NCBI RefSeq assembly: GCF_027486195.1
Contig: NZ_JAIXPP010000073.1
Location: 120,314 to 184,313, forward strand
DNA length: 64,000 nucleotides
DNA from: Novosphingobium sp.
GTDB taxonomy: Bacteria; Pseudomonadota; Alphaproteobacteria; Sphingomonadales; Sphingomonadaceae
Direction of reading: 5' to 3'
A model generated the notes under the pieces. It made no database searches. It was not told the origin of the DNA and saw only the letters and a list, made by a program, of their open reading frames with translations. This document shows positions 43,578 to 55,733 of the stretch, one piece after another. The stretch's first letter is position 1. Each line of letters begins with the position of its first letter. Both the position numbers and the translations under genes were made by a program.

Positions 43578-44815
43578 CGGGCACGCTGTTCACCGATGTG
43601 ATGATCTTCGACGGCAGCGGCGCGGCGCTGTTTCCGGGCGAAGTGCTGGTGCGCGGCGAGCGGATCGAGGCTGTGGCGCGCGGCGATGAACGCCTGCCGC
43701 GCGGAGGCATGACGGTGGTGCAGGGCAAGGGCCGCACGCTCATGCCCGGCATGGTCGAGGCGCATGGCCATCTAACCTGGCCGACATCCATCGAGCGCAC
43801 GATCAACACGATGAAGCCGCTGCCGATCGAGCAGCACGTGCTGGTCACGGCGCAGAACGCGCGGATCACCCTCGAGGCGGGCTTCACCAGCGTCTATTCG
43901 GCGGGCTCACTGGGAGAGCGGATCGAGCCGGCGCTGCGCGACATGATCGACGCGGGCTTCCTGCCCGGCCCGCGCCTGCGCGCGTCGGCGCTGGAAAAGG
44001 GCGCGGAAGGCGTGCTCGGCGTGCCGGCGGGGCATGACCCCACACACCAGCGCGATATCCCGCACTTGCGCGAGTACGTGGCGCAGAAGAAGGCCGATGG
44101 CTGCGACACGATCAAGTTCCTGATGTCCAGCGACGATGCTTTCCAGCCGGGCGGTTCGCAGACGCTGATGTATTCCGAAGAGGAAGCGCAGGCGATTGGC
44201 GAGGCCGCGCGCGAGGCGGGGATTTGGCTCGCCTGCCATGCGCAGGGGGCGGAAGCCGTGAAACGCGCGCTGCGCGCCGGGTTCCGCGCGATCTATCACT
44301 GCACTTATGCCGATGAAGAAGCACTCGACCTGTTCGAGGCCAAGAAGGACCAGACTTTCACGGCACCGGCGGTCGGCCTGCTCTGGGCGCGGGCCTATGA
44401 GGCGCAGGGCTTCGGGATTGGACCGAAGGAAGCCGCCGAACTCGGCGCGCTGCGCGGGATCGAACTGGGCCAGCAGGTTATCCCGCAAATGCGCAAGCGC
44501 GGCATCCGCGTGCTGCCCGGCGGCGATTACGGCTTCCCCTATAATCCGCACGGCCGCAACGCGCGTGATCTGGAGCACTTCGTCAATCTGTTCGGCTTCT
44601 CGCCCATCGAGGCGCTGGTTGCCGCAACGAAGCAGGGCGGCGAACTGGTCGGCTGGGATGTCGGGCAGGTCAAGGCCGGGTATCTGGCCGACTTGCTGCT
44701 GGTCGACGGCGATCCCACAGCCGACGTGCGCATCCTGCAGGACAAGCAAAATCTTGCCGCCATCATCAAGGGCGGGCAATTCATCAAACCATTTGAGCGA
44801 CACGAAAAGGGCTGA
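43574..44815 (+). CDS. Amidohydrolase-family metal hydrolase
   Basis: A 413-residue protein of the imidazolonepropionase/prolidase-like branch starts at an ATGA overlap. The metal site is seen in MVEAHGHLTW (HxH), Lys in DTIKFLMSSD, His in LACHAQG and IYHCTY, and Asp in LPGGDYGFP. The N- and C-terminal beta strands form the composite sandwich (GYLADLLLVDGDP). Such enzymes hydrolyse amides, lactones or related C-O/C-N bonds. Being between GlcG and the extradiol dioxygenase, it may open a lactone formed from the ring-fission product. The substrate is unknown. Confidence 0.88.
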   Translation: MTGTLFTDVMIFDGSGAALFPGEVLVRGERIEAVARGDERLPRGGMTVVQGKGRTLMPGMVEAHGHLTWPTSIERTINTMKPLPIEQHVLVTAQNARITLEAGFTSVYSAGSLGERIEPALRDMIDAGFLPGPRLRASALEKGAEGVLGVPAGHDPTHQRDIPHLREYVAQKKADGCDTIKFLMSSDDAFQPGGSQTLMYSEEEAQAIGEAAREAGIWLACHAQGAEAVKRALRAGFRAIYHCTYADEEALDLFEAKKDQTFTAPAVGLLWARAYEAQGFGIGPKEAAELGALRGIELGQQVIPQMRKRGIRVLPGGDYGFPYNPHGRNARDLEHFVNLFGFSPIEALVAATKQGGELVGWDVGQVKAGYLADLLLVDGDPTADVRILQDKQNLAAIIKGGQFIKPFERHEKG

Positions 44816-44818
44816 ACT

Positions 44819-45721
44819 ATGAGCCGCGTTACCGAAATCCGCTATGTCGGCTATGCCGTCACCGATCTGGCCGCCGAGCGGGCGTTCTACGCCGACAACT
44901 GGAAGCTGAAAGAGGTCCAGGAAGCGGACGGCATGGTCTATTTCGCCGCTGAAGGCCATGACGAGCTTTACGTGGTGCGGCTGCGGCCCGATGCGGTGCA
45001 GCGGATCGATGTGATCGCGTTGGCCGCCGACAGTGAAGCAGACGTCGATGCGCTGTTTGCCAAGGTGCGCGACTATGGCTGCCAGATCGTGTTTGAGCCC
45101 AAGGCGCTCGACCAGTTCGGCGGCGGCTACGGCTTCCGCTTCTTCTCCAAGGACGGTTTGCCCTACGAGATTTCCGCCGGCGTCGCGCGCGGCACGGCGC
45201 GCGTGCTGGCACCGCGTGAGGCGATCCCCGAGCGGATCAGCCATATCGTGATGCACTCGCCGCGCCACCACGAGGAACTGGCGTTCTTTATCGACGTGCT
45301 GGGCTTCAAGCTGAGCGACTGGCTGGGTGACTTCATGTGCTTCCTGCGCTGCAACGAGGCGCATCACCGGATTGCCTTCCTCCCCGGGCCGCCGTGCCTC
45401 AACCATGTCGCCTACGACATGGCCAATGTGGACGAGATGATGCGCGGCGTTGCGCGCCTTAAGCGTCAGCACATCGATATCCGCTGGGGGCCGGGCCGGC
45501 ACACGGCAGGCAACAACACCTTCAGCTACTTCACCACGCCCGGCGGCTTTGCGGTGGAGTATACTGCCGAGCTCGAGAAGGTCGATTTCGAAGGCCACGT
45601 CGCGCAAGTGATCGCGCCTGCGCCCGAGATCATGGACCAGTGGGGCATCGGCGTCGGCGGTCCGCAGACCATGCCCAAGCCCGCGCCCGATGCGGCGCTG
45701 TTCCAGCCGGCAGGGGTCTGA
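44819..45721 (+). CDS. VOC-family extradiol ring-cleavage dioxygenase
   Basis: A 300-residue two-domain vicinal-oxygen-chelate protein. The second domain holds the 2-His-1-Glu iron site: H142 in ISHIVMHS, H196 in LNHVAYD and E247 in AVEYTAELE, with conserved Tyr in FSYFTTPGG. This is the type I extradiol dioxygenase pattern (BphC, XylE, FdeC), which opens catechols next to the diol with Fe2+ and O2. The first domain has lost the ligands, as usual. It starts 3 bases after the amidohydrolase stop and is followed directly by a C-C hydrolase, giving a classic meta-cleavage pair. Confidence 0.9.
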   Translation: MSRVTEIRYVGYAVTDLAAERAFYADNWKLKEVQEADGMVYFAAEGHDELYVVRLRPDAVQRIDVIALAADSEADVDALFAKVRDYGCQIVFEPKALDQFGGGYGFRFFSKDGLPYEISAGVARGTARVLAPREAIPERISHIVMHSPRHHEELAFFIDVLGFKLSDWLGDFMCFLRCNEAHHRIAFLPGPPCLNHVAYDMANVDEMMRGVARLKRQHIDIRWGPGRHTAGNNTFSYFTTPGGFAVEYTAELEKVDFEGHVAQVIAPAPEIMDQWGIGVGGPQTMPKPAPDAALFQPAGV

Positions 45722-45724
45722 GCC

Positions 45725-46885
45725 ATGGCGCTGTTCGAACCCTTTCCCAACTACATCTGGAACCTCTCTGTCGCCATCGCGATGGAGAATGGCGGGCGGA
45801 TCGGCGAGATCGTCGACATGATCGAGCCGCTCCGCGCCAAGGCGCAAAGCGGCGCGGATGCCGGCACCGCCGATTTCATGGCCGAATGGGTCAAGATGGG
45901 CGACAAGCTGGTGAGCCTGGCTGAGGAAGACCTCGCGCTGGGGCGCGAATTTTCCGCCGGAACCAAGCTCAAGCGCGCAACGATCTACTACCTGACGGGC
46001 GAGCGCATGCAGGCGCATGGATCGGCAGGGCGCGAGCAGACTTATGCCAAGGCGCTCGACAGCTTCCAGCGCGGCACGCAGTTTTCGGCCGATCCGGTGG
46101 AGCGGGTGGAGATCCCCTACGAAGGCAAGATGATCGCCGCGTATTTCCACCGCGCGAACGTGGAAGGGCCTGCGCCCTGTGTGGTCTATTGCAACGGGCT
46201 CGACAGCATGAAGGAAATGCTGTGGCTCGGCGGCTTCCCGGAAGCCTTGGCCAAGCGCGGGATCCACACGCTGTGCGTCGATCAGCCGGGCACGGGCGAG
46301 GCGCTGCGGCTGCAGGGGCTGAATGCGACGCCTTACTCCGAACAGTGGGCCTCGAAGTGGGTCGATTGGCTGGAGACGCGGGCCGAGGTGGACCCTGCGC
46401 GCATCGGCATGACCGGCATTTCACTGGGCGGGCACTTTGCGCCGCGCGCCGTGGCCTATGAGCCGCGCTTTGCCAGCGGCGCGGCCTGGGGCGCGAACCA
46501 TAATTGGCGCGAAGTGCAGGACAAGCGCATGGCGCGCGAGGGCGAGAACCCGGTGCCGCACTACTGGGGCCACGTCTACTGGGTTTTCGGCGCGAAGGAC
46601 CACGAGGATTTCCTCGCCAAGAGCAACGACATGAACCTCAACGGGCATCTCGACCGGATCAAGGTGCCCTTCCTCGTCACCCACGGCGCGACCGACCGCC
46701 AGATCAGCGTCGACTATGCGCACCAGAGCTATGCGCAGCTCGTCAATTCGCCCCGGCGCGAGCTCAAGATTTTCACCGCGCGCGAAGGCGGGGTGGAGCA
46801 TGTCGGCGCAGACAACATGAGTTTCGGCAATGATTACATAGCCGACTGGTTCGCCGAAACGCTCGGAGGGCACGCGAAGGCCTGA
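45725..46885 (+). CDS. Alpha/beta-hydrolase of the 2,6-dihydroxypseudooxynicotine hydrolase (C-C bond) type
   Basis: A 386-residue protein has an N-terminal helical cap (about 1-115) followed by the alpha/beta hydrolase fold. The triad is S233 in GISLGGHFAPR, D324 in THGATDRQ and H359 in GGVEHVGADN. The large N-terminal cap is characteristic of the DHPON hydrolase/FrsA-like group, which cleaves C-C bonds beside aryl ketones. This suits hydrolysis of the meta-cleavage product made by the preceding dioxygenase, or of a chalcone-like ketone. The gap to the dioxygenase gene is 3 bases. Simple esterase activity cannot be excluded. Confidence 0.87.
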   Translation: MALFEPFPNYIWNLSVAIAMENGGRIGEIVDMIEPLRAKAQSGADAGTADFMAEWVKMGDKLVSLAEEDLALGREFSAGTKLKRATIYYLTGERMQAHGSAGREQTYAKALDSFQRGTQFSADPVERVEIPYEGKMIAAYFHRANVEGPAPCVVYCNGLDSMKEMLWLGGFPEALAKRGIHTLCVDQPGTGEALRLQGLNATPYSEQWASKWVDWLETRAEVDPARIGMTGISLGGHFAPRAVAYEPRFASGAAWGANHNWREVQDKRMAREGENPVPHYWGHVYWVFGAKDHEDFLAKSNDMNLNGHLDRIKVPFLVTHGATDRQISVDYAHQSYAQLVNSPRRELKIFTAREGGVEHVGADNMSFGNDYIADWFAETLGGHAKA

Positions 46886-46978
46886 TTTGCGCCATTCCCG
46901 AACGGACAGGCTACTATTGCCGGCCGGTTTCTGGCATTACCCTTTTGCGCCATTCGCGTGCGCAGGGGGAAATTGCGC

Positions 46979-48292
46979 GTGCCGGATCAGAAGACGCAGA
47001 TCGTTGTCGTGGGTGGGGGTGCCGGCGGGCTGGAGCTCGTCCGCAAGCTCGGCGCCAAGTATGGGCGCAAGAAGCACGACATCATCCTGATCGACCGCAA
47101 CCTGACGCATATCTGGAAGCCGCTGCTGCACGAAGTGGCCGCCGGATCGCTCGACGCCAATCTCGATGAAGTCGGCTATGGCGGCCACGCGGTGCGCTGG
47201 GGCTACCGCTTCTTCCAGGGGAGCATCGAGAGCATCGACCGCGAGCATCGCACCATTACCACTTCGCCGCTGCTCGACGAGCGCGGTGAGGAAGTGATCG
47301 GGCGGCATACCGTGCGCTATGACTATCTCGTGCTGGCGGTCGGCGGGATATCCAACGATTTCGGCGTGCCCGGCGTACGCGAGCACGCGATGTTCCTCGA
47401 GGATCGGCCGCAGGCGGACAAATTCCGCCAGAAGCTGCTCAATGCCTGCCTGCGCACCAATCATGCGCACCATACCGGCAATCCCGATGCGCGGGTGCGG
47501 GTGAGCATCGTCGGCGGCGGCGCGACCGGCGTGGAGCTGGCGGCGGAACTCTACAACGCGGCCAAGGCGCTGCGGCATTACGGGCTTGAAGTGTTCGACG
47601 AGACCAAGCTGGAGGTCTCCCTGCTCGAGGCGGGGCCGCGCATCCTGCCCGCGCTCGATGAAGTGCTGGCGGGGACGGCGCGCGATGAGCTGCAGAAGCT
47701 TGGCGTCAAGGTGCTGGAGCGCACGCAAGTGGTGCGGCTGGAAGACCGCGCGGTCCATACCGGTGACGGCAATGTGATCCCGTCAGACCTCATCGTCTGG
47801 GCGGCGGGCGTGAAGGGCGCCGAGGAAATCAAGACGATGAGCGATCTCGCGCTCACTCGCGGCAACCAGATCATCGTGCGCCCGACACTGCAGACCGAGA
47901 CTGACGAGCGCATCTATGCGCTGGGTGACTGCGCCTCCTGCATCCTGCCCGGCAAAGAGCGCCCGGTGCCGCCGCGCGCGCAATCCGCGCATCAGATGGC
48001 GAGCCTTGTGTTCACCAATCTCGTCCGCGCGCAGGCCGGGCAGCCGCTGAAGGACTTTGCCTACGCCGACCACGGCTCGCTGGTTTCGCTCAGCCGGTTC
48101 TCGACGGTGGGGAGCCTGATGGGCAACCTCGTCGGCGGGCGCATGCGCGTTGAGGGGCGGATCGCGCGGATGGTCTACATGTCGCTTTACCGCATGCACC
48201 TTATCGCCATTCACGGTTGGTGGCGGGGCATCACGCTGATCGTGATCGGGCACGTGAACCAGATCGTGCGGCCGAGGCTGAAGCTGCACTGA
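46979..48292 (+). CDS. ndh: Type II NADH:quinone oxidoreductase
   Basis: The protein has 437 residues from GTG 46979, 9 bases after AGGGGGA; further upstream starts lack a site. It contains an FAD loop (VVVGGGAGGLEL), an NAD loop (VSIVGGGATGVELAAEL) and the second FAD motif YALGDCASC, with AQSAHQMA at the quinone side. C-terminal amphipathic/hydrophobic segments attach it to the membrane. NDH-2 oxidises NADH with quinone without pumping protons. It lies 93 bases after the ring-cleavage operon and may help to reoxidise NADH or simply be a neighbour. Confidence 0.93.
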   Translation: MPDQKTQIVVVGGGAGGLELVRKLGAKYGRKKHDIILIDRNLTHIWKPLLHEVAAGSLDANLDEVGYGGHAVRWGYRFFQGSIESIDREHRTITTSPLLDERGEEVIGRHTVRYDYLVLAVGGISNDFGVPGVREHAMFLEDRPQADKFRQKLLNACLRTNHAHHTGNPDARVRVSIVGGGATGVELAAELYNAAKALRHYGLEVFDETKLEVSLLEAGPRILPALDEVLAGTARDELQKLGVKVLERTQVVRLEDRAVHTGDGNVIPSDLIVWAAGVKGAEEIKTMSDLALTRGNQIIVRPTLQTETDERIYALGDCASCILPGKERPVPPRAQSAHQMASLVFTNLVRAQAGQPLKDFAYADHGSLVSLSRFSTVGSLMGNLVGGRMRVEGRIARMVYMSLYRMHLIAIHGWWRGITLIVIGHVNQIVRPRLKLH

Positions 48293-48314
48293 TCGAGCGC
48301 GCATCACACCCTAT

Positions 48315-48380
48315 CCGTTCGTGTCGAGCGAAGTCGAGACACTTTGCGCAAGGTGTCTCGACTTCGCTCGACACGAACGG
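48315..48380. repeat. Paired-hairpin intergenic repeat, type B copy 1
   Basis: Arms 48315-48342 and 48353-48380 are 28-base perfect reverse complements containing GTGTCGAGCGAAGTCGAGAC. The loop is 10 bases. It lies between convergent ndh and GH106 genes. The same 28-base arms occur at 55635 and 55678. Confidence 0.92.
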
Positions 48381-48388
48381 GGGAGGGG

Positions 48389-51718
<3,330 letters not shown>

Positions 51719-51917
51719 CGCTCTTCTCCCGAGGCGGTGATTGTTTATGATTGCTTTGATCAAAAACGCGCATTGGATGCAAGCGAAATCCCATTGCAAC
51801 CGGGGCGCGGTGGGAGCGAGCATCAATCCCTCTGCGGGTATGACGAATGGGGCAGTTGTTGATATCGGGACTTGGTGTTAGCCTTTGACGCACAGAACAG
51901 CCGTGGGGGTTCGCGCA

Positions 51918-52796
51918 ATGGCGGCGGGTATTAAGCCGGTGATCTTCAAGTATTACCAGCCAGCGACATTGCTGGCGATCTTCGCGTTCTGGTCGCTGCT
52001 ACCGCCGGAGCTGGTGACGAATGGCTGGACCATCGTCATCGCCGCGGTCTGCACCAAGTTCATGATCCTGGGGCTGGAGCAGATCAACGAACGCCACGCT
52101 GGCTGGCGGCTGACCCGGGCGGAGTTCTTCTCCGACTTGTTCTACTTCGTGATGTTCTACACCGTGGTGCGCTGGGCGGGCAAGCACTGGGCCGATGCGC
52201 CGCTGATCGGCGTCAAGGATGCGCTGGGCATCCGCACGCCTTGGCTGGAGCACGCGCCGCTGATCGTGCAGGTCGCGCTGATCATGCTGTTGATCGAGTG
52301 GGGGCACTATTGGCTGCACCGCGCGATGCACAACTGGTTTCCACTGTGGGTGGTACATGCGCCGCACCACTTTGTGCGCCAGCTGAATGCACTGAAGGGC
52401 GCGGTGGGCAATCCCTTCGAACTGTTTCTGATCGGCCTCAGCGTGACCGTCTTCCTCGATTTCTCGCTGACCGCGCTGCTGTGCGCCGGGCATATGCTGG
52501 GAACGATCGCGGCGTTCAGCCACGCCAATGTGCGGTTCAATCCGCCGCGCTGGTATTCGGCCGTTTTCACAACGGTGGAGGCGCACAGCCTGCACCATTC
52601 GGTGGAATACGAAGACACCCGCTGCAACTATTCTTGCGCGCTGATCCTGTTTGACCGGCTGCACGGGACGTTCAAGGCGGGCGAGGCGGTGGAAGTGGGG
52701 CAGGAAGGCCGGCGCCATATGGGGATCGGTGAGACGCTGATCTATCCGGTGAGCCCGGTGATTAGCTGGGTGAAGGGGCGCAAGGCGGCGGCTTGA
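51918..52796 (+). CDS. Sterol desaturase/fatty acid hydroxylase-family membrane protein
   Basis: A 292-residue membrane protein starts at ATG 51918 (TTG 51885 or GTG 51903 would add a few residues). Four to five membrane segments and the three His boxes HYWLHRAMH, HAPHH and HSLHH mark the di-iron fatty acid hydroxylase superfamily. Such enzymes hydroxylate or desaturate lipids, carotenoids or sterol-like molecules at the membrane. No lipid-pathway gene is adjacent, so its substrate is open. It is convergent with the beta-propeller gene across a repeat element. Confidence 0.9.
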   Translation: MAAGIKPVIFKYYQPATLLAIFAFWSLLPPELVTNGWTIVIAAVCTKFMILGLEQINERHAGWRLTRAEFFSDLFYFVMFYTVVRWAGKHWADAPLIGVKDALGIRTPWLEHAPLIVQVALIMLLIEWGHYWLHRAMHNWFPLWVVHAPHHFVRQLNALKGAVGNPFELFLIGLSVTVFLDFSLTALLCAGHMLGTIAAFSHANVRFNPPRWYSAVFTTVEAHSLHHSVEYEDTRCNYSCALILFDRLHGTFKAGEAVEVGQEGRRHMGIGETLIYPVSPVISWVKGRKAAA

Positions 52797-52813
52797 GGGC
52801 TCTGCCCTCGTTT

Positions 52814-52892
52814 CGTCATTGCGAGCGTAGCGAAGCAATCCAGAGCGCCGTGCATTGCCGCTCTGGATTGCTTCGCTACGCTCGCAATGACG
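52814..52892. repeat. Paired-hairpin intergenic repeat, type C
   Basis: Arms 52814-52846 and 52860-52892 are 33-base perfect reverse complements, starting CGTCATTGCGAGCGTAGCGA, with a 13-base loop. Each arm can also form its own ATTGC...GCAAT hairpin. It separates the convergent membrane hydroxylase and beta-propeller genes. Confidence 0.92.
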
Positions 52893-52912
52893 AGTGGTTG
52901 GTCTTGAATGCC

Positions 52913-53845
52913 TTACGGTTTCGCCAGTTCCGCGCCCTTGGGCCACCACGTCAAGGTGTGGATATCGTGCGCCGAGGTCCAGACGCCCTTGGGGGTCCAG
53001 CGAAGCGCGCCGCTGCCGACGGGCTTGCCGAGGCGGCTGAGGATTGCGTTCGAAACCGCGTCGATCACCACGTATTCCTGATCGTCGGTGGTGCGCAGCC
53101 AGACTTTGCCGTCGCCGGTATCGATATCGCCCCACTTGAGGTTGTCGCCCACCTTGATGCGTGTGGTGACAGTCATCGTGGCGGGATCGATCTTCGCGAC
53201 TGTGCCGTCCCCCTGTTCCTGAACCCAGACCGCGCCTTCGCCAGCGACGAGGAAGCCAGGTGCCTTGCCGAGCGGAACGGTGCCGGTGACGGTGTTGGTA
53301 GCAGGATCGATGCGGCTGAGGAGCTGCGTCTTGGCGCTCACTGCCCAGAGCGCGCCTAGGCCGAAGCTGAGATACCACGAGCCGGCGGAGACTTCGATCG
53401 TGGCGACGACCTTGTTGGTGGCGGGATCGATGCGCGCGATCTTGCCGTTCGCGTCGGAACCGATCCAGACCGCGCCCGCGCCAGTGACGGTGTTGAGCTC
53501 GCCTTCCAGGTTGTTGGCGATTCCGGAGGAGACGGTAGCGAGGAGCTTACCGGTCTTCACGTCGATGCGCTTGACCGCGGCTTCGGGGCAATCTGCGACC
53601 CACAGAGAGCCGAAATCGACGCTCATGCCGCCGCAGGGGCGGCCCATGGGGCTTTCCGCTTTCTTGCCCTTGGCGGACCATTGCTCAACGCGGCCCTTGT
53701 TGGTGGCCCAGACGGTGTCGCCATCGATCGCGAGAAAATCCGCAAAGCCGGGGACGACCTGAACGTGGGGCGTGGGGGCCTCTGCGTGGACGGCAACAGG
53801 GGCCAGCGCGCAGGCGGCGATGAGCAGGGCCTTGAGCGGGGTCAT
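52913..53845 (-). CDS. Secreted beta-propeller (YVTN/streptogramin lyase-like) protein
   Basis: A 310-residue protein has a signal peptide (about 1-22) and about six repeats of the form GAVWIGSD...IARIDPATNKVVATI, typical of YVTN/Vgb-like seven-bladed propellers. AAGGAGCA precedes the start. Such propellers bind ligands or catalyse lyase reactions (Vgb), but no catalytic residues could be matched here. It is 13 bases upstream-to-downstream from the allophanate hydrolase gene on the same strand, though a role in nitrogen use is not obvious. Confidence 0.82.
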   Translation of the reverse strand: MTPLKALLIAACALAPVAVHAEAPTPHVQVVPGFADFLAIDGDTVWATNKGRVEQWSAKGKKAESPMGRPCGGMSVDFGSLWVADCPEAAVKRIDVKTGKLLATVSSGIANNLEGELNTVTGAGAVWIGSDANGKIARIDPATNKVVATIEVSAGSWYLSFGLGALWAVSAKTQLLSRIDPATNTVTGTVPLGKAPGFLVAGEGAVWVQEQGDGTVAKIDPATMTVTTRIKVGDNLKWGDIDTGDGKVWLRTTDDQEYVVIDAVSNAILSRLGKPVGSGALRWTPKGVWTSAHDIHTLTWWPKGAELAKP

Positions 53846-53857
53846 GGGGATGCTCCT

Positions 53858-55618
53858 TCAGTTTTTCTGCGCGATGTAGGCGCGCCAGCCGCCGAGGTGG
53901 GTGATGTCTTCTGCACCGGTCAGCGCGCGCGGTTCGGCGACGAAGCCTTTGACGCTGGTGCCGTCTGCCAGGGTGACCGTGCCAATGGCGAGCGGGGCGG
54001 GGACCTCGACGGTGAAGCTGCCGAATTCCGCGACGCCCAGTTCATAGACTTCGACGGCGATGGCGGCGCCCCCTTCGGCGCTGTGGACCAGCGCTGGCTT
54101 GGGCGGGACGCTGTCGGCCATGGCGTAAAGCTTGTAGGTGGGGGCGCTGTGGGTCGCTTCCACGAAAGTCGCCTCGCGCGAGGTGAGCTGCCAGTGGAGC
54201 GGCATGTCCTTGAGGTGGGCGCCGACGACGGCCAGTTTTACGGTCTGCATGGTTCCCTCCAGATCGAGCGGGGGCGGCGGGGCGAGGTTCGCTTGCGCCA
54301 GGTAGGCATCGGCGAGGGTGAGCAGCGCGCGGTCGGTGTCCGCAGGGCCGATCAGCGTGATCCCGAAGCCGGTTCTGTTGTGGCGCGTTCCCGCCGGAAC
54401 TGCGAGCGCGGCCATATCGAGCAGGTTCACGAAATTGGTATAGGCGCCAAGGTTGCTATTGAGCGCGATGGGCGCGGCAGCGAGTTCGGCGACGCGGTAG
54501 GTGGTGCCGGTGGTGAGGAAGGCCAGCGCATCAAGTTCGCCCCACATGAGGTCGGCGTGGCGCTTCAGTTCGGCGAGGCGGTAGACGCCGTTGAAGGCTT
54601 CGACGGCGGTGTTGCTCCACCCCGCCTCGACCACGGCGCGGACAGTGGGATCGACTGCGTCCGGGTTTTCCGTGAGAATCTGCGCCATCGCGGCAGTGCG
54701 TTCGGCGACCCAGGGGCCGCCGTAGAGCAGCTGCGCGGCTTCCTGCAGCGGTGCGATGTCGATCTCGACGATCTGCGCGAGAGTGGCGAGGTGATCAAGG
54801 GCGCGGTCGTAAAGGTATTCGCTTTCCGCATCGCCGAAGAATTGGCGCTGGCGGCGCAGCGGGACGCCGATCCTGCGGGGCGTGAGGCTGCGGTTTGCCA
54901 GCGGTTTGGACCAAGGATCAGCGGGATCAAATGCGGCAAGGACGGCATCAACGAGACCGGCATCTGCGGTGTCATGCGCGAAGACGGTGACGCAATCGAC
55001 CGAGCGGCAGGCGGGGACGACGCCGCGCGTGGGCCAGCGGCCTTTGGTTGGCTTGAAGCCGATCAGGTGGTTGAACGCGGCGGGCACGCGGCCGGAGCCT
55101 GCGGTATCGGTGCCGAGCGCGATGGGCACCAGCCCGGCGGCGACCGCGATGGCCGAGCCCGAGCTTGAACCACCGCTGACATAGGCGCGGTTGAAGGCGT
55201 TGCGCGGAATGCCATAGGGGCTCCGCACCCCGACAAGGCCGGTGGCGAACTGGTCCAGGTTGGTCTTGCCCATGCAGATCGCGCCAGCCGCGGCGAGGCG
55301 TTCGGCGACGGTGGACGATGCTTCGGGCTGGTAGGCGAAGGCGGGGCAGGCAGCGGTGGTTGCGAACCCGGCGACGTCGATGTTGTCCTTGGCGGCATAG
55401 GGCACGCCGGCGAGGGGGAGGTGTTCGCCTGCCGCGATGCGCGCGTCTACCGCGCGGGCGGCGGCGAGGACTTGTTCGGGCGCGGTACGGCTGATCCAGA
55501 TCTGGGGCTGGATTGCATCGTAGGCGGCAATTCGGGCGAGGGCGGCTTCGGCCTCAGCGACGGCGGTTGTTTCGCCGGATTGGACGGCTGCGGCGATTGC
55601 GCCTGCAGAATCACTCAT
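53858..55618 (-). CDS. atzF: Allophanate hydrolase
   Basis: A 586-residue protein starts at ATG 55618 (55621 is equally possible). The amidase-signature domain has the catalytic Lys in YAAKDNID, the cis-Ser in GGSSSGSAIA and the nucleophile Ser in TDTAGSGRVPAAF. A C-terminal cyclotransferase-like domain (about 470-586) matches full-length AtzF. It cleaves allophanate to ammonia and CO2, the last step after urea or guanidine carboxylation. The carboxylase gene lies 115 bases upstream, separated by a type B repeat, so read-through across that repeat is needed if they share a promoter. Confidence 0.93.
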   Translation of the reverse strand: MSDSAGAIAAAVQSGETTAVAEAEAALARIAAYDAIQPQIWISRTAPEQVLAAARAVDARIAAGEHLPLAGVPYAAKDNIDVAGFATTAACPAFAYQPEASSTVAERLAAAGAICMGKTNLDQFATGLVGVRSPYGIPRNAFNRAYVSGGSSSGSAIAVAAGLVPIALGTDTAGSGRVPAAFNHLIGFKPTKGRWPTRGVVPACRSVDCVTVFAHDTADAGLVDAVLAAFDPADPWSKPLANRSLTPRRIGVPLRRQRQFFGDAESEYLYDRALDHLATLAQIVEIDIAPLQEAAQLLYGGPWVAERTAAMAQILTENPDAVDPTVRAVVEAGWSNTAVEAFNGVYRLAELKRHADLMWGELDALAFLTTGTTYRVAELAAAPIALNSNLGAYTNFVNLLDMAALAVPAGTRHNRTGFGITLIGPADTDRALLTLADAYLAQANLAPPPPLDLEGTMQTVKLAVVGAHLKDMPLHWQLTSREATFVEATHSAPTYKLYAMADSVPPKPALVHSAEGGAAIAVEVYELGVAEFGSFTVEVPAPLAIGTVTLADGTSVKGFVAEPRALTGAEDITHLGGWRAYIAQKN

Positions 55619-55634
55619 CATCAAAACCCCATCT

Positions 55635-55705
55635 CCGTTCGTGTCGAGCGAAGTCGAGACACCAAGCGCCGCGCCCGGTGTCTCGACTTCGCTCGACACG
55701 AACGG
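55635..55705. repeat. Paired-hairpin intergenic repeat, type B copy 2
   Basis: Arms 55635-55662 and 55678-55705 are identical to those at 48315-48380, with a 15-base loop. Unlike most copies it separates two co-directional genes of one pathway (carboxylase and allophanate hydrolase). It also keeps an open frame into the allophanate hydrolase gene, which explains a false longer start. Confidence 0.92.
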
Positions 55706-55733
55706 ATGGGGGATTGGGGGGCAGCATACCGGC

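Noticed and set aside
43907..46267. Minus-strand frame of about 786 codons opposite the amidohydrolase, dioxygenase and hydrolase genes
   Set aside because: The opposite strand carries three catalytic sites in a tightly spaced operon. The antisense product has no recognisable motif.
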